A DNA stretch of 64,000 nucleotides from Pedobacter planticolens (GTDB lineage: Bacteria > Bacteroidota > Bacteroidia > Sphingobacteriales > Sphingobacteriaceae): the NCBI RefSeq assembly GCF_014172375.1, contig NZ_WNXD01000001.1, forward strand, positions 992,001 through 1,056,000, read 5' to 3'. Under the pieces are notes generated by a model, which made no database searches, had not been told where the DNA came from, and saw only the letters and a program-made list of their open reading frames with translations. Each line of letters opens with the position of its first letter. Within the stretch, counting starts at the first letter, position 1. Below, in pieces: positions 54,276 to 63,662 of this stretch. The translations under genes and the position numbers were made by a program.

Positions 54276-55156
54276 TGACAAAAACAGGAAACAAATCATA
54301 TAGTTGGCTAGTAGGGGGATTAATTTTTGCCATATTTTGGGCTTCGGCATCAACGGCAACTAAAATTGGATTAACCGTAGCACAACCCTTAGTAATAGCA
54401 GTTACTCGCTTTGCGATGGCAGCTATTATTATGCTATTTGTTTCACACTTTATACAAAATAACAGATTACCCAGAGGGAAGGAATGGCTTCAAATAAGTA
54501 TTTACGGAATATTAAACATCAGTATTTACTTAGGATTGTATGTAGTTGCCATGCAAAAAGTAACTGCCGGAATAGGTTCTTTAGCCGTTGCAATAAATCC
54601 AGTATTTATTAGTTTTTTCTCCGTTATATTTCTCAATAAGAAATTAACATATTCATTGTTTTTAGCTTTAGCTATATGCACACTTGGCGTAGTTTGTGCA
54701 GCATGGCCATTGTTTAAAAATGCGTCTGTAACCACCGAAGGGTTAATAATTCTTTTTGTGAGCATGCTTTCTTATGCTTTGGCAGCTATTTATTTTTCGG
54801 CTAAGAGATGGGGTAATTTAAGTTTATTAACCATAAATGGGTGGCAAACTTGCATTGGTGGGTTATTACTATTGCCTTTTGTTATTTTCTTTTACAACGA
54901 TGAACTCAATCATTTCGATTTAACATTTTGGTCGTCTGTTACTTGGTTAGCTATACCTGTTTCTATTGTAGCTGTACAATTATGGCTTTGGTTATTAAAA
55001 ACAAATGCAGTTAAAGCCGGTTTGTGGTTATTTCTATGCCCTTTATTTGGCTTCATCATTGCCGCTGTACTAGCTAAGGAAGCGATCAGTTTATATACTT
55101 TTATAGGTGTTATATTGGTTTTAGGAGGTTTATTTATCGCTAAAAAAACAAATTAA
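54275..55156 (+). CDS. EamA/DMT-superfamily transporter
   Basis: The 293-residue protein has about ten transmembrane helices and two tandem EamA domains (about 15-145 and 155-290). Motifs include FWASASTATKIGLTVAQPL and MQKVTAGIGSLAVAINPVFISFFSVIFLNKKL, the latter a typical EamA turn. EamA proteins export or import small metabolites. Its ATG overlaps the epimerase stop by one base, so translation is coupled and it belongs to the sialic-acid operon. A substrate such as an amino sugar, or a dump for a toxic intermediate, can only be guessed. Confidence 0.88.
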   Translation: MTKTGNKSYSWLVGGLIFAIFWASASTATKIGLTVAQPLVIAVTRFAMAAIIMLFVSHFIQNNRLPRGKEWLQISIYGILNISIYLGLYVVAMQKVTAGIGSLAVAINPVFISFFSVIFLNKKLTYSLFLALAICTLGVVCAAWPLFKNASVTTEGLIILFVSMLSYALAAIYFSAKRWGNLSLLTINGWQTCIGGLLLLPFVIFFYNDELNHFDLTFWSSVTWLAIPVSIVAVQLWLWLLKTNAVKAGLWLFLCPLFGFIIAAVLAKEAISLYTFIGVILVLGGLFIAKKTN

Positions 55157-55195
55157 CACTCATTTTAATTTAGACACAACAAAAAACACATACTA

Positions 55196-56362
55196 ATGAA
55201 AACTATTTTAAACACATTAACTTTTCTTTTACTTGCTTTAACTAGTGTAGCACAAGTAAAATATATTCCAGTTTTTGTTTCCGGACAAGATGGTCATAAA
55301 AGCTATAGGATACCTGCTATTATCACCTTAAAAAATGGCGATTTATTAGCTTTTGCTGAAGGCAGGGTAGATGATGCTGGAGATTTCGGTGATATTAACA
55401 TTGTTTTAAAACGAAGCACTAACCACGGGAAAACATGGTCAAACTTGCAAACAGTAGTTGATTACGATAAGTTCCAAGCAGGAAACCCAGCACCAGTAGT
55501 AGATTTTACTGATCCCAACTATCCAAAAGGACGCATCTTCTTATTCTACAATACGGGTAACAACCATGAGGGTGAGGTTAGAAAAGGAAATGGGCTAAGA
55601 GAAGCTTGGTATAAAACCTCTATCGATGGTGGCATGACCTGGTCTGAACCTGTAAATATCACAACGCAAGTTCATAAGCCTAAAATGCCACAACTAAATC
55701 CAAACTATAATTTTGCAGAAGATTGGCGCAGTTATGCCAATACCCCAGGTCATGCTATGCAATTTGATAACGGAGTATATAAAGGCCGCATTTTTGTATC
55801 TGCTAATCATTCGGCTGGAGCACCTCAAAGTGCTGGTAAAGATTATTTAGCACACGGCTATTTTTCAGATGATCATGGCAAGACCTTTAAACTATCAGAA
55901 AATGTAAGTTTTTTAGGAGGTAATGAAGCCATGGCTGCTCAGCTTTCTGGTGATGAAATGGTGATGAATATCAGAAATCAGCAAGGAAATGTGAAACAAA
56001 GAATTATTGCGATTAGTAAAGATGGCGGACAAAGCTGGGATAAAACCTTTTTCGATCCAAACTTACCAGATCCTGTTTGTCAGGGTAGCACACTTTCTTT
56101 TTTAGATAAAAAAGGAAATAGAGTATTGTTTGTTTGTAATGCGGCAGATATTAAAAAAAGAGATAATCTAACCTTAAGAGTGAGTAAAGATGATGGAAAG
56201 AGCTGGGAGAAAAGTATAGTAATCGCCAAAAGCCCAGAAGGTTATAAAGGAAATAGTTACTCAGCTTACTCTGATATTGTTAAGCTAAGCAAAAATAAAA
56301 TTGGTGTACTGTTTGAAAAAGACGAATATAAATCGATCGTATTTGTAGTTCAAAAATGGTAG
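55196..56362 (+). CDS. nanH: Exo-alpha-sialidase, GH33
   Basis: The compact 388-residue sialidase has a signal peptide (1-20) and no extra carbohydrate-binding module. Features of GH33 are YRIP (37-40, first Arg of the triad at 38), a catalytic Asp-rich loop EGRVDDAGDFGD, at least four Asp-boxes (STNHGKTW, SIDGGMTW, SDDHGKTF, SKDDGKSW), GNEA with the helper Glu, IR of MNIRNQ, and the nucleophile-type Tyr of YSAYSD. It releases terminal alpha-linked sialic acid. Its stop is 2 bases before the preferred GH20 start. Probably periplasmic. Confidence 0.93.
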   Translation: MKTILNTLTFLLLALTSVAQVKYIPVFVSGQDGHKSYRIPAIITLKNGDLLAFAEGRVDDAGDFGDINIVLKRSTNHGKTWSNLQTVVDYDKFQAGNPAPVVDFTDPNYPKGRIFLFYNTGNNHEGEVRKGNGLREAWYKTSIDGGMTWSEPVNITTQVHKPKMPQLNPNYNFAEDWRSYANTPGHAMQFDNGVYKGRIFVSANHSAGAPQSAGKDYLAHGYFSDDHGKTFKLSENVSFLGGNEAMAAQLSGDEMVMNIRNQQGNVKQRIIAISKDGGQSWDKTFFDPNLPDPVCQGSTLSFLDKKGNRVLFVCNAADIKKRDNLTLRVSKDDGKSWEKSIVIAKSPEGYKGNSYSAYSDIVKLSKNKIGVLFEKDEYKSIVFVVQKW

Positions 56363-56364
56363 TA

Positions 56365-58314
56365 ATGAAAAGATTGATTTTCTTTTTCGTTGTTATAATT
56401 GCTTTTACAAATACAATTAAGGCACAAGTTGCATTAATTCCTCAACCTACATCATTAAATTTAAAAGAAGGATCTTTTCCAATCGCTCGTGTAAAAACCA
56501 TTTATATATCATCCGAAGCATTAAGAAAAGAAGCATTCGTTCTAAAAGAAGTTTTACAAGGAATGGGAATTTCGGTTGCTATTAAAACTGGCAATGCTAA
56601 AAAAATAACACCATACGTTAGTTTATCGCTACTTAAATCAACTCAAAAAAAGGAAGCGTATCAGTTAAGCATAAACCAAAAGCGGATCTCAATTACTGCT
56701 GAAGATAATGCAGGTGTTTTTTATGGCATCCAAACGTTAAAGCAATTAAGCACTAATAAACGTGTTATTCCTAACCTAGAAATTAAAGATTCTCCTGCCT
56801 TTGCTTGGCGTGGATACATGGTAGATGTCGGTCGTAATTTCCAATCCATCGCTTTGCTTAAACAACAAATAGATGTAATGGCGGCATATAAACTGAATAT
56901 CTTTCACTTTCACTTTACCGAAGATATTGCTTGGCGATTAGCTAGTAAACAATACCCACAGCTTACCAATTCAGATAATATGATCCGTAATAAAGGTCAA
57001 TTTTACACCGAAGCCGAGTTTAAAGAGTTAATCAACTATTGTAAGGATAGACATATTACCCTTGTGCCAGAAATTGATATGCCAGGGCACAGTGCTGCTT
57101 TTAAAAGAGCGATGGGTGTAGATATGCAGAGCGATTCTGGCGTACACATCCTTAAAAATATCCTTAAAGAATTTTTTACCACCTATAATTTACCTTATTT
57201 CCACATCGGTGCAGATGAAGTAAAAATTACCAATAAAAACTTTGTGCCAGAGATCAGCGCATTTGTAGAATCATTCGGTAAAAAAACAGTAGGATGGGAG
57301 CCAGGTGGTAATTTCAATACAACTACCATCAGACAATTATGGATGGATGATGCAGCCGTAATTGCTGGTAAAAACGACATTCAATATATCGATTCAAGAC
57401 ATCTCTACTTAAACCACATGGATCCCTTAGAAAGTGTGGTCACCATATTTAATCGACAATTGTGCGATGTAGATAGTGGTAATGCTAAAGCGCTTGGTGC
57501 AACACTTTGCCTTTGGCCAGATAGGAGAGTAGCCAATGAAGATGACGCCATAAAAATGAATGCAGTTTATCCGGCAATGCTTGCCTTTGCAGAAAGAGCA
57601 TGGTTAGGTGGTGGTTATGCAGGGTGGGTTGCTAATCTAAATTTAAACGGTGATAAAGCACTCAATCTCTTTAAAGATTTTGAAACCCGATTGCTAATCC
57701 ATAAAAAACAATACTTTAAAGGCCTACCTTTTCCATATCAACAGCAAAGTAATGTAACTTGGCAATTGTATGGGCCATTTAAAAACGATGGTGACTTAAC
57801 AAAACAATTCAATCCCGAATTGCCAGATTTCAATTTGGATAATGAAAAACCAGCCTTAACAGCTTTAGGCGGAACGATTATTTTAAGACATTGGTGGGCG
57901 CCAAAAATAAAAGCAGTTTTACCAGAACCAGCAGAAAACACAACGTGGTATGCTTTTACTAAAATTTGGTCAGACCAAGATACCGTTAAAGACTTTTGGA
58001 TAGGCTTTAATAACCTTTCCAGATCTCCAGCTACAGATAGCCCTTTGGCCGGAACTTGGGATAATCATAAAAGTGAAATTTGGTTAAACGGAACATTAAT
58101 CTCGCCACCAGAATGGAAAAATGCAGGACAAAAAGGTGATTCTGAAATTCCTTTGGTTGATGAAGGTTACGAGTATAGAAAACCAACCACATTGCCCTTA
58201 AAAAAAGGTTGGAACATCATCAGAGTTAAAGCCCCAATTGGTAGTTTTAAAGGGAAAAACTGGCAGAACCCAGAAAAATGGATGTTCACCTTTATACAAT
58301 CGCCAACAAATTAA
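56365..58314 (+). CDS. GH20 beta-N-acetylhexosaminidase
   Basis: The 649-residue exported enzyme starts at the ATG at 56365, because MKRLIFFF begins a signal peptide; an ATG 9 bases earlier overlaps the sialidase gene. It has the N-terminal GH20b domain, then a TIM barrel with LVPEIDMPGHS and HIGADEVK, containing the catalytic Asp284-Glu285 pair of substrate-assisted cleavage. The motif usually read as HWHLTDDQGWR is HFHFTEDIAWR here (HFHFTED at 181-187), a divergent subgroup. A C-terminal beta-sandwich extends it beyond 500 residues. It removes terminal GlcNAc or GalNAc after sialic acid and galactose are gone. Confidence 0.9.
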   Translation: MKRLIFFFVVIIAFTNTIKAQVALIPQPTSLNLKEGSFPIARVKTIYISSEALRKEAFVLKEVLQGMGISVAIKTGNAKKITPYVSLSLLKSTQKKEAYQLSINQKRISITAEDNAGVFYGIQTLKQLSTNKRVIPNLEIKDSPAFAWRGYMVDVGRNFQSIALLKQQIDVMAAYKLNIFHFHFTEDIAWRLASKQYPQLTNSDNMIRNKGQFYTEAEFKELINYCKDRHITLVPEIDMPGHSAAFKRAMGVDMQSDSGVHILKNILKEFFTTYNLPYFHIGADEVKITNKNFVPEISAFVESFGKKTVGWEPGGNFNTTTIRQLWMDDAAVIAGKNDIQYIDSRHLYLNHMDPLESVVTIFNRQLCDVDSGNAKALGATLCLWPDRRVANEDDAIKMNAVYPAMLAFAERAWLGGGYAGWVANLNLNGDKALNLFKDFETRLLIHKKQYFKGLPFPYQQQSNVTWQLYGPFKNDGDLTKQFNPELPDFNLDNEKPALTALGGTIILRHWWAPKIKAVLPEPAENTTWYAFTKIWSDQDTVKDFWIGFNNLSRSPATDSPLAGTWDNHKSEIWLNGTLISPPEWKNAGQKGDSEIPLVDEGYEYRKPTTLPLKKGWNIIRVKAPIGSFKGKNWQNPEKWMFTFIQSPTN

Positions 58315-58359
58315 AAACAATACAACAATCAACCTAAACCCTAATTAGTATATAAATAA

Positions 58360-60384
58360 ATGAAACACGCCTTACTTATATTTTTCGCCCTTTGCTTTAG
58401 TAAATTAAGTTATGCCCAACGCGATACCGTTGCCGTAAATACTGGCTGGTCCTTCGCAGTTGATAAACAAAATGTAGGTACAACCGCTAAATGGTTTACC
58501 AGTACATTAAGCAATGCCAAAACGGTAACGCTGCCACATACATGGAATGTCGAAAAGGAAAATGAAAACCACTACGGTTGGGGTTGGTATCAAAAGAAAA
58601 TCAATATCCCAGCAAACTGGAAAAACAAAAATGTAGTGTTACAATTTGGCGCTATTAACCATACCTCAACTATTTATGTAAACGGAATTAAAGTTCACGA
58701 AAACATAGGCGATGGCTTTACTAAATTCTCTGTTAATCTAAACGGCAAAGTAATTTATGGTAAAGAAAATATAATCACCGTTGCCTGTAATAACGATTTC
58801 GGCAACAATAAAGTTCCATTCGGTAGCTCATTTGATTGGCCTAACGATGGCGGACTAATCCGTAAAGTTAATATCATTGTTTCTGATAAACCAGCAGCAA
58901 ACTACATCCATGCAGAACCAAAACTAATCTTAGCAGATCAATCTGGACAGCTTAAAGTTAAACTAGGTTTCGATCAGGCAGATAAAAATATCAGCTTTCA
59001 AGTTTCAATTACCGAAGAAAACCAGCCAACCAAAAACGTAGTATTAACTACCAAAGCAACCCCGGTATGGGATAACAGCGAAGCTTCGTTCAACATAACA
59101 TTACCAAAAGTAAATCCCTGGCATTTCGATTTCCCTAACCTATATAAAGTAGTAGTAATCGTTTTAAAAGGAAATAAAGCAGTTGATAAACTAAGTGCCA
59201 ACATAGGTTTTAGAGAAATTAAATTCGTAAACGGACAAACTTTTTTAAACGGCGAACGAATTAAAATGATGGGAGTAGAATGGACTGCAGGTTCTAATCC
59301 AGATTATGGCTTTGCAGAACCCGATTCAGAAATTATCCGTCATGGTAAATTACTAAAAGATGTAAACTCTATTTTTACTCGCTTACACTTTCAACAAGAT
59401 GATTTGTTTTACGATTTCTGCGACAGAAACGGAATTATCGTTCAACAAGAAGTTCCGCTTTGGGGCCCAGAAACCCCTGCAAACGATGTCATAAAAGATA
59501 TTGCAATGAAACAATTAACAAGAATGGTGAGTAACTATTACAACCATCCATCAATTTTTTCATGGGGCGTAGGTAACGAATTGAGAGGAAGAGATGCAGA
59601 TATGAAACAAATGATTTCCGATTTAATTGCAAAAGCAAAGGTCTTAGACCCAACTAGATCAGTAGCCTACGTAAGCAATACCTTAACGAGTAGCTTTTAT
59701 AACGATCCAAAATTTGTACCAGATGCAGCAGCAGATGGAGATTATTTAATGATGAATGAATATGGTGGCAGCTGGTGGAAAGTACCAAGCGCAAAAATTA
59801 GTAACTACCTAGATAGCATCCACCAATCATATCCTAATAAACCATTCTTCATCTCAGAGTTTGGTTTATGCGAACCTAACTTTAAAGGAGGCGATGAACG
59901 TAGAATAGAAGATTTAATCTACCACATGGCTGTATACGAAACAAAACCCTATGTAGAAGGAGCTATCTATTTCGACCTTACCGATTACAGAACACACTAC
60001 CCTGGCACTTCCGAAAACGATAAATACCGAAGACGCATTCACGGCTTGTACGATATGTATGGCAAACCAAAACCATCAATGAAAGTGTTAAGAGAACAAA
60101 GTTCGCCAGTAGAAGTACAAGGAATAAGCAAAGGCAAAAAAGGTAAATTAAACGTAACCATTTTCGGTAGTATGGGCTTGCCGCAACACATCACCAAAGG
60201 CTACAAACTCTATTTATCAACTAATAACGATAATTATAAAGCAACAAAAGCATATAATTTACCAGAACTAAAACCAGGGCAACAAATCAATTTCGAAATA
60301 GATGATATAAATGGTGGCGATAAAGGAATTATCACCGTGGTCAGACCAACAGGCTTTGTAGCAAGTCAGAAATCTTTCGAATAA
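58360..60384 (+). CDS. GH2 beta-galactosidase-like enzyme
   Basis: The 674-residue exported protein has a signal peptide (1-19) and the GH2 order: sugar-binding beta-domain (about 20-175), Ig-like domain (about 180-285), TIM barrel (about 290-600), and a short C-terminal domain. The barrel has the acid/base Glu407 in SWGVGNELRG and the nucleophile Glu500 in FFISEFGL. It is shorter than classical LacZ. Context, the last enzyme after sialidase and GH20, suggests removal of beta-linked galactose uncovered by desialylation. Beta-mannosidase or glucuronidase are alternatives. Confidence 0.88.
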   Translation: MKHALLIFFALCFSKLSYAQRDTVAVNTGWSFAVDKQNVGTTAKWFTSTLSNAKTVTLPHTWNVEKENENHYGWGWYQKKINIPANWKNKNVVLQFGAINHTSTIYVNGIKVHENIGDGFTKFSVNLNGKVIYGKENIITVACNNDFGNNKVPFGSSFDWPNDGGLIRKVNIIVSDKPAANYIHAEPKLILADQSGQLKVKLGFDQADKNISFQVSITEENQPTKNVVLTTKATPVWDNSEASFNITLPKVNPWHFDFPNLYKVVVIVLKGNKAVDKLSANIGFREIKFVNGQTFLNGERIKMMGVEWTAGSNPDYGFAEPDSEIIRHGKLLKDVNSIFTRLHFQQDDLFYDFCDRNGIIVQQEVPLWGPETPANDVIKDIAMKQLTRMVSNYYNHPSIFSWGVGNELRGRDADMKQMISDLIAKAKVLDPTRSVAYVSNTLTSSFYNDPKFVPDAAADGDYLMMNEYGGSWWKVPSAKISNYLDSIHQSYPNKPFFISEFGLCEPNFKGGDERRIEDLIYHMAVYETKPYVEGAIYFDLTDYRTHYPGTSENDKYRRRIHGLYDMYGKPKPSMKVLREQSSPVEVQGISKGKKGKLNVTIFGSMGLPQHITKGYKLYLSTNNDNYKATKAYNLPELKPGQQINFEIDDINGGDKGIITVVRPTGFVASQKSFE

Positions 60385-60401
60385 TACTATTAAATTACCC
60401 A

Positions 60402-60767
60402 TTAAGAAGGCAAGTCATTTTCCTCTTTTTGGGTAATTATCTTTTGTTTTTTCAAGTCAACCCTAATCAAATTGTATAAACTCATATACACATTCGCTAT
60501 CCAAACAATAGAAAAACCAGCAATTAAATAACCACGCCAATCTGCATATATTAAGGTGAAATTAGTTGCCCACAATAGTAAAGCAGTAACGTAATGACTA
60601 AAACAATACTCACAGCTAAGCATATAAAAGAATTTCCTTTGTAATAAATGTTTACACTTGGTAGATTTCTCCACACAAAATTCATTAACCTCCCTAAAAA
60701 TTTCTTCCTTAGTAAAAGTCCATGCAATGCAGGCAACAGGTAATGCTAAAATAAAAATCATTTCCAT
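60402..60767 (-). CDS. Small membrane protein of unknown function
   Basis: The 121-residue protein has about three hydrophobic helices (about 1-18, 45-70 and 78-100). A CEYCFSHYVTALLLW segment recalls the cysteine-containing helix of DUF1360-type phage and membrane proteins, but the match is weak. The C-terminal tail is charged. It converges on the beta-galactosidase gene with 17 bases between the stops and has no operon partner. Function not assigned. Confidence 0.65.
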   Translation of the reverse strand: MEMIFILALPVACIAWTFTKEEIFREVNEFCVEKSTKCKHLLQRKFFYMLSCEYCFSHYVTALLLWATNFTLIYADWRGYLIAGFSIVWIANVYMSLYNLIRVDLKKQKIITQKEENDLPS

Positions 60768-60904
60768 AAGCAGTCAAGTTAAAATGTTATAGCAGTAAAA
60801 CCTCAATTTACTCCAATATGTTTTAAATCTGTCATAAACTCATTTTCTTCTTCACAATCCTGTCATCTAATTTTATTTAAAACCAATACGCAAAAATGCC
60901 TATC

Positions 60905-60912
60905 TATCTTTG
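60905..60912 (+). promoter_or_regulatory. -7 promoter box of the LLM oxidoreductase gene
   Basis: TATCTTTG matches TAnnTTTG exactly and is followed by CACCC, a common context of Bacteroidota start sites. It ends 25 bases before the ATG, giving a short leader. A clear -33 TTTG is absent. Confidence 0.55.
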
Positions 60913-60937
60913 CACCCAAGGTTTCAAATAGAAATAT

Positions 60938-61945
60938 ATGCAAAACGAAATATCACCGCTTCCCTTTTCAGTTTTAGATTTAGCTACCGTAATACAAGGC
61001 AAAACACCAGCCGATACCTTTAAAAACAGCGTAGCACTAGCACAACATACAGAAAAACTAGGCTACACACGTTATTGGTTTGCCGAACACCATAACATGG
61101 TAAGCGTAGCCAGCTCAGCAACATCTCTATTAATTGGTCACATAGCAGGGCATACCAAAACCATCAGAGTAGGCTCAGGCGGCATTATGCTACCCAATCA
61201 TTCACCATTAATTGTAGCAGAACAATTTGGTACACTAGCCACATTATATCCTAACAGAATAGATTTAGGCTTAGGCAGAGCACCAGGTACAGATCAACTA
61301 ACAGCGATGGAAATTAGAGGCGAACGTTTTTCAGCCCCACATAATTTCCCACAAGACGTATTAAAACTACAAAAGTATTTATCCAATGATAACAACGATA
61401 GCAAAGTAAGAGCCATACCAGGCGAAGGAACAGAAGTACCCATCTGGATATTAGGTTCAAGCACCGAAAGCGCACACTTAGCCGCATCCTATGGTTTACC
61501 CTATGCCTTTGCAAGTCACTTTGCACCCGCTTACTTTTTAGAAGCCATCAAGATTTACAGACAAAACTTCCGACCATCAGCAACACTACAAAAACCCTAC
61601 GTAATGGCATGCGTAAATGTAGTTGCAGCAGATACAGATGCAGAAGCAGAGCGATTAGCAACCTCCTTAAAACAGTTATTTATGGGTATTGTAACCGGAA
61701 AGCGCAGACTATTACAACCACCAATAGAAAGTATGGATAACGTTTGGAGCGATATAGAAGAAGAAGCAGTAAATCAAATGTTAGCAGTAGCCTTTATCGG
61801 CGGGCCAGAAAAACTAACCGCACAAATGCAATCATTCAGAGCCCAAACACAAATAGATGAAGTAATGGTGACTTCGCATATTTACGATCACGAAGCGAGA
61901 TTACATTCTTATCAACTTTTTGCCGAAATACTTAAGAACCTATAA
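60938..61945 (+). CDS. LLM-class flavin-dependent oxidoreductase (luciferase-like)
   Basis: The 335-residue cytoplasmic protein has a TIM barrel of the bacterial luciferase-like family. Motifs are YWFAEHHNM, GSGGIMLPNHSPLIVAEQFGTLA in two parts, and NRIDLGLGRAPGTD. It fits the group 1 luciferase-family oxidoreductases, which use FMNH2 on unknown substrates. It has its own -7 box and is followed by a repeat element, so it is likely monocistronic. Confidence 0.9.
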   Translation: MQNEISPLPFSVLDLATVIQGKTPADTFKNSVALAQHTEKLGYTRYWFAEHHNMVSVASSATSLLIGHIAGHTKTIRVGSGGIMLPNHSPLIVAEQFGTLATLYPNRIDLGLGRAPGTDQLTAMEIRGERFSAPHNFPQDVLKLQKYLSNDNNDSKVRAIPGEGTEVPIWILGSSTESAHLAASYGLPYAFASHFAPAYFLEAIKIYRQNFRPSATLQKPYVMACVNVVAADTDAEAERLATSLKQLFMGIVTGKRRLLQPPIESMDNVWSDIEEEAVNQMLAVAFIGGPEKLTAQMQSFRAQTQIDEVMVTSHIYDHEARLHSYQLFAEILKNL

Positions 61946-61952
61946 GCACACT

Positions 61953-61976
61953 GTCATGCTGAGCGTAGTCGAAGCA
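61953..61976. repeat. Dispersed intergenic repeat, copy 1
   Basis: GTCATGCTGAGC, then GTAG, then TCGAAGCA. A near-identical element lies at 63501-63524. ATGCT/AGCA ends allow a small imperfect hairpin. Repeats of this sequence are widespread between genes of Bacteroidota. Confidence 0.75.
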
Positions 61977-62068
61977 CTAGTAATTAATCCAATCACACCC
62001 AACATATAAAATACTTGTCATTCCCTTGAAAACAGGAACCGTAAAGCGCCATAAAAACAAACTAGCCC

Positions 62069-62470
62069 CTAACTCGTCACAATCCTAACAGGATTACTCA
62101 ACAACTTATGTATCGGACACTTATCCGCAATCTGCAACAAACGAACACGCTGCTCACTATCCAAATCCCCAACAAACTCTATCTTACGCGTAATCGTAGT
62201 TTCATTACTCATTTTATCCTCATTACAAATTGCCAAATCAATCTTAATAGCATCTAAAGCAATCCCCTTCCTATCAGCATACATGCGTATCGTAATCGCC
62301 GTACAACTCCCCAAACTAGCCAAAAGCAAAGCCCCAGGAGGCATACCCTCATCAGTACCACCTAAATCTTCAGGTTCATCAGCATAAATAAAATGACCGC
62401 CAGAATAAATCTTAGTTCTATACGTAGACCGATCTAACTCCGTTATAGCTGTAATTTGCGAACTACTCAT
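62069..62470 (-). CDS. OsmC-family protein
   Basis: The 133-residue protein has the OsmC/Ohr fold pattern with two conserved cysteines, one in LASLGSCTAI and one in ADKCPIHKLL, each in the expected place. They form the peroxidatic thiol pair that reduces organic hydroperoxides in the family. It is cytoplasmic. Divergent from the thioesterase gene with 43 bases between start codons. Confidence 0.92.
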   Translation of the reverse strand: MSSSQITAITELDRSTYRTKIYSGGHFIYADEPEDLGGTDEGMPPGALLLASLGSCTAITIRMYADRKGIALDAIKIDLAICNEDKMSNETTITRKIEFVGDLDSEQRVRLLQIADKCPIHKLLSNPVRIVTS

Positions 62471-62513
62471 ATATATAATTTAATACCTAAATTTAGCATA
62501 AACATAGCATAAA

Positions 62514-62957
62514 ATGGAAGAACAAACCGAACAACAACAACGATTATTAATCTTTCAATCCCTAAAAGGAAAAGAAATTACCCAGTCACCATCACACTTC
62601 ATGAACTGGTTAAAACCAACATTAATCAACGCAGAGAAAGGAACATTAGAATGTAGCTATATCGTCCGAAAAGAAATGACCAACCCCCATGGTATCCTAC
62701 ACGGAGGCATTACCGCAGGTATTATCGACGATTTAATAGGAGCAACCGTATACATTTTAGGCTTAAACGCTCGTTATACAACAGTTAATAACAACATAGA
62801 TTATTTTGCACCAGCCAACGAAGGAGATGAAATTACAGCTAAAACAACCATCGTAAAACAAGGTCGAACAATAATTAACCTACAATGCGAAGTATTTCTG
62901 CCCTCAAAAAAACGCCTCATTGCCAAAGGCTATTCTAATATGTTAAATATAGGGTAG
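62514..62957 (+). CDS. PaaI-type hotdog thioesterase
   Basis: The 147-residue hotdog-fold protein shows HGILHGGITAGIIDDLIGATVYI, read with the catalytic HGG turn and an acidic residue on the long helix, and NNNIDYFAPANEGDEI. These match PaaI-like acyl-CoA thioesterases. Substrate not defined by context. Confidence 0.9.
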   Translation: MEEQTEQQQRLLIFQSLKGKEITQSPSHFMNWLKPTLINAEKGTLECSYIVRKEMTNPHGILHGGITAGIIDDLIGATVYILGLNARYTTVNNNIDYFAPANEGDEITAKTTIVKQGRTIINLQCEVFLPSKKRLIAKGYSNMLNIG

Positions 62958-63129
62958 GAGTAAGTAGATAGTCAATTGTACATAGTTTGGATGCCTATAC
63001 ATCACGTCTATCAACCATTAACCATCAACTAATTATACTGCAAAAAAGAATTTCTTGTTATAAACTTAACTTTCACTAAACATTTTAATAAGACATTTGT
63101 TATATCATCACCCTAAAACCAAAAGCACC

Positions 63130-63384
63130 ATGTTGAACGATTATTTAAACCTCCAGTTTGATGTTAAAGGCAAAACCTTTAAAGGTTTCTGCATGAAAAT
63201 TCAAGATGATTTTCACCTTACCTACGCCGTAATTTTAGAAGATTGTCACTCCTTCTGCATTTGGCTCGATGATAAAACCGCACAGTGGTACTCCTCAAAA
63301 TTCACCAACTTAGATCAAAGCGTACTAGATCAAATTATAGATAAGTTAGGTGTTCAAGAAGAGGTAGGTAGTTTAAGTTACTAA
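63130..63384 (+). CDS. Small hypothetical cytoplasmic protein
   Basis: An 84-residue protein starting at the ATG at 63130 (MLNDYLNLQFDVKGK); an in-frame ATG 11 codons upstream is possible. It is acidic, with evenly mixed strands and helices and no signal peptide. I do not recognise a family. Codon use and composition look like a real gene, but no operon or motif supports a function. Confidence 0.55.
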   Translation: MLNDYLNLQFDVKGKTFKGFCMKIQDDFHLTYAVILEDCHSFCIWLDDKTAQWYSSKFTNLDQSVLDQIIDKLGVQEEVGSLSY

Positions 63385-63500
63385 ATTAAGTCCAACTAAT
63401 GTGCCCCATGCATCTATGTGGTTAATCATTTTCCGAAAAACAATATCAGTATTTCATCACAAAACCAGCCCTGCTTTCCGTTACAATCTTTTTTGCATTT

Positions 63501-63524
63501 GTCATGCTGAGCTTGTCGAAGCAT
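63501..63524. repeat. Dispersed intergenic repeat, copy 2
   Basis: GTCATGCTGAGC, then TTG, then TCGAAGCAT, matching the copy at 61953-61976 apart from the short middle. Confidence 0.75.
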
Positions 63525-63550
63525 CTGCAATAAAAAAGTATTTCCACTCC

Positions 63551-63568
63551 TCCCGATAGCTATCGGGA
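63551..63568. repeat. Perfect 18-base palindrome
   Basis: TCCCGATAGCTATCGGGA is fully self-complementary. This exact element recurs between genes of many Bacteroidota genomes, from general knowledge; only one copy is in this window. Confidence 0.8.
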
Positions 63569-63645
63569 CAGGTTTAATAAACCCAAAACAGCCCCAAAAA
63601 CCTAGCACCTGCAAAAAGAAACCCAGCATGCGCAACTTTGCAATT

Positions 63646-63662
63646 CCCCTCCTTTGGAGGGG
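63646..63662. repeat. GC-rich hairpin element, copy 1
   Basis: CCCCTCC and GGAGGGG around TTT form a 7-base stem; the downstream flank reads GGTGCCTGAAAGGCGGGGT. It belongs to the repeat family that recurs at 63896. Confidence 0.75.

Noticed and set aside
60393..60438. Stem AATTACCCA/TGGGTAATT near convergent gene ends as a terminator
   Set aside because: The loop is 28 bases and half of the stem lies within the small membrane protein gene, so it is too weak to list.
63426..63635. Open frame of 69 codons on the minus strand
   Set aside because: It spans the dispersed repeat and the 18-base palindrome, so it is most likely non-coding.
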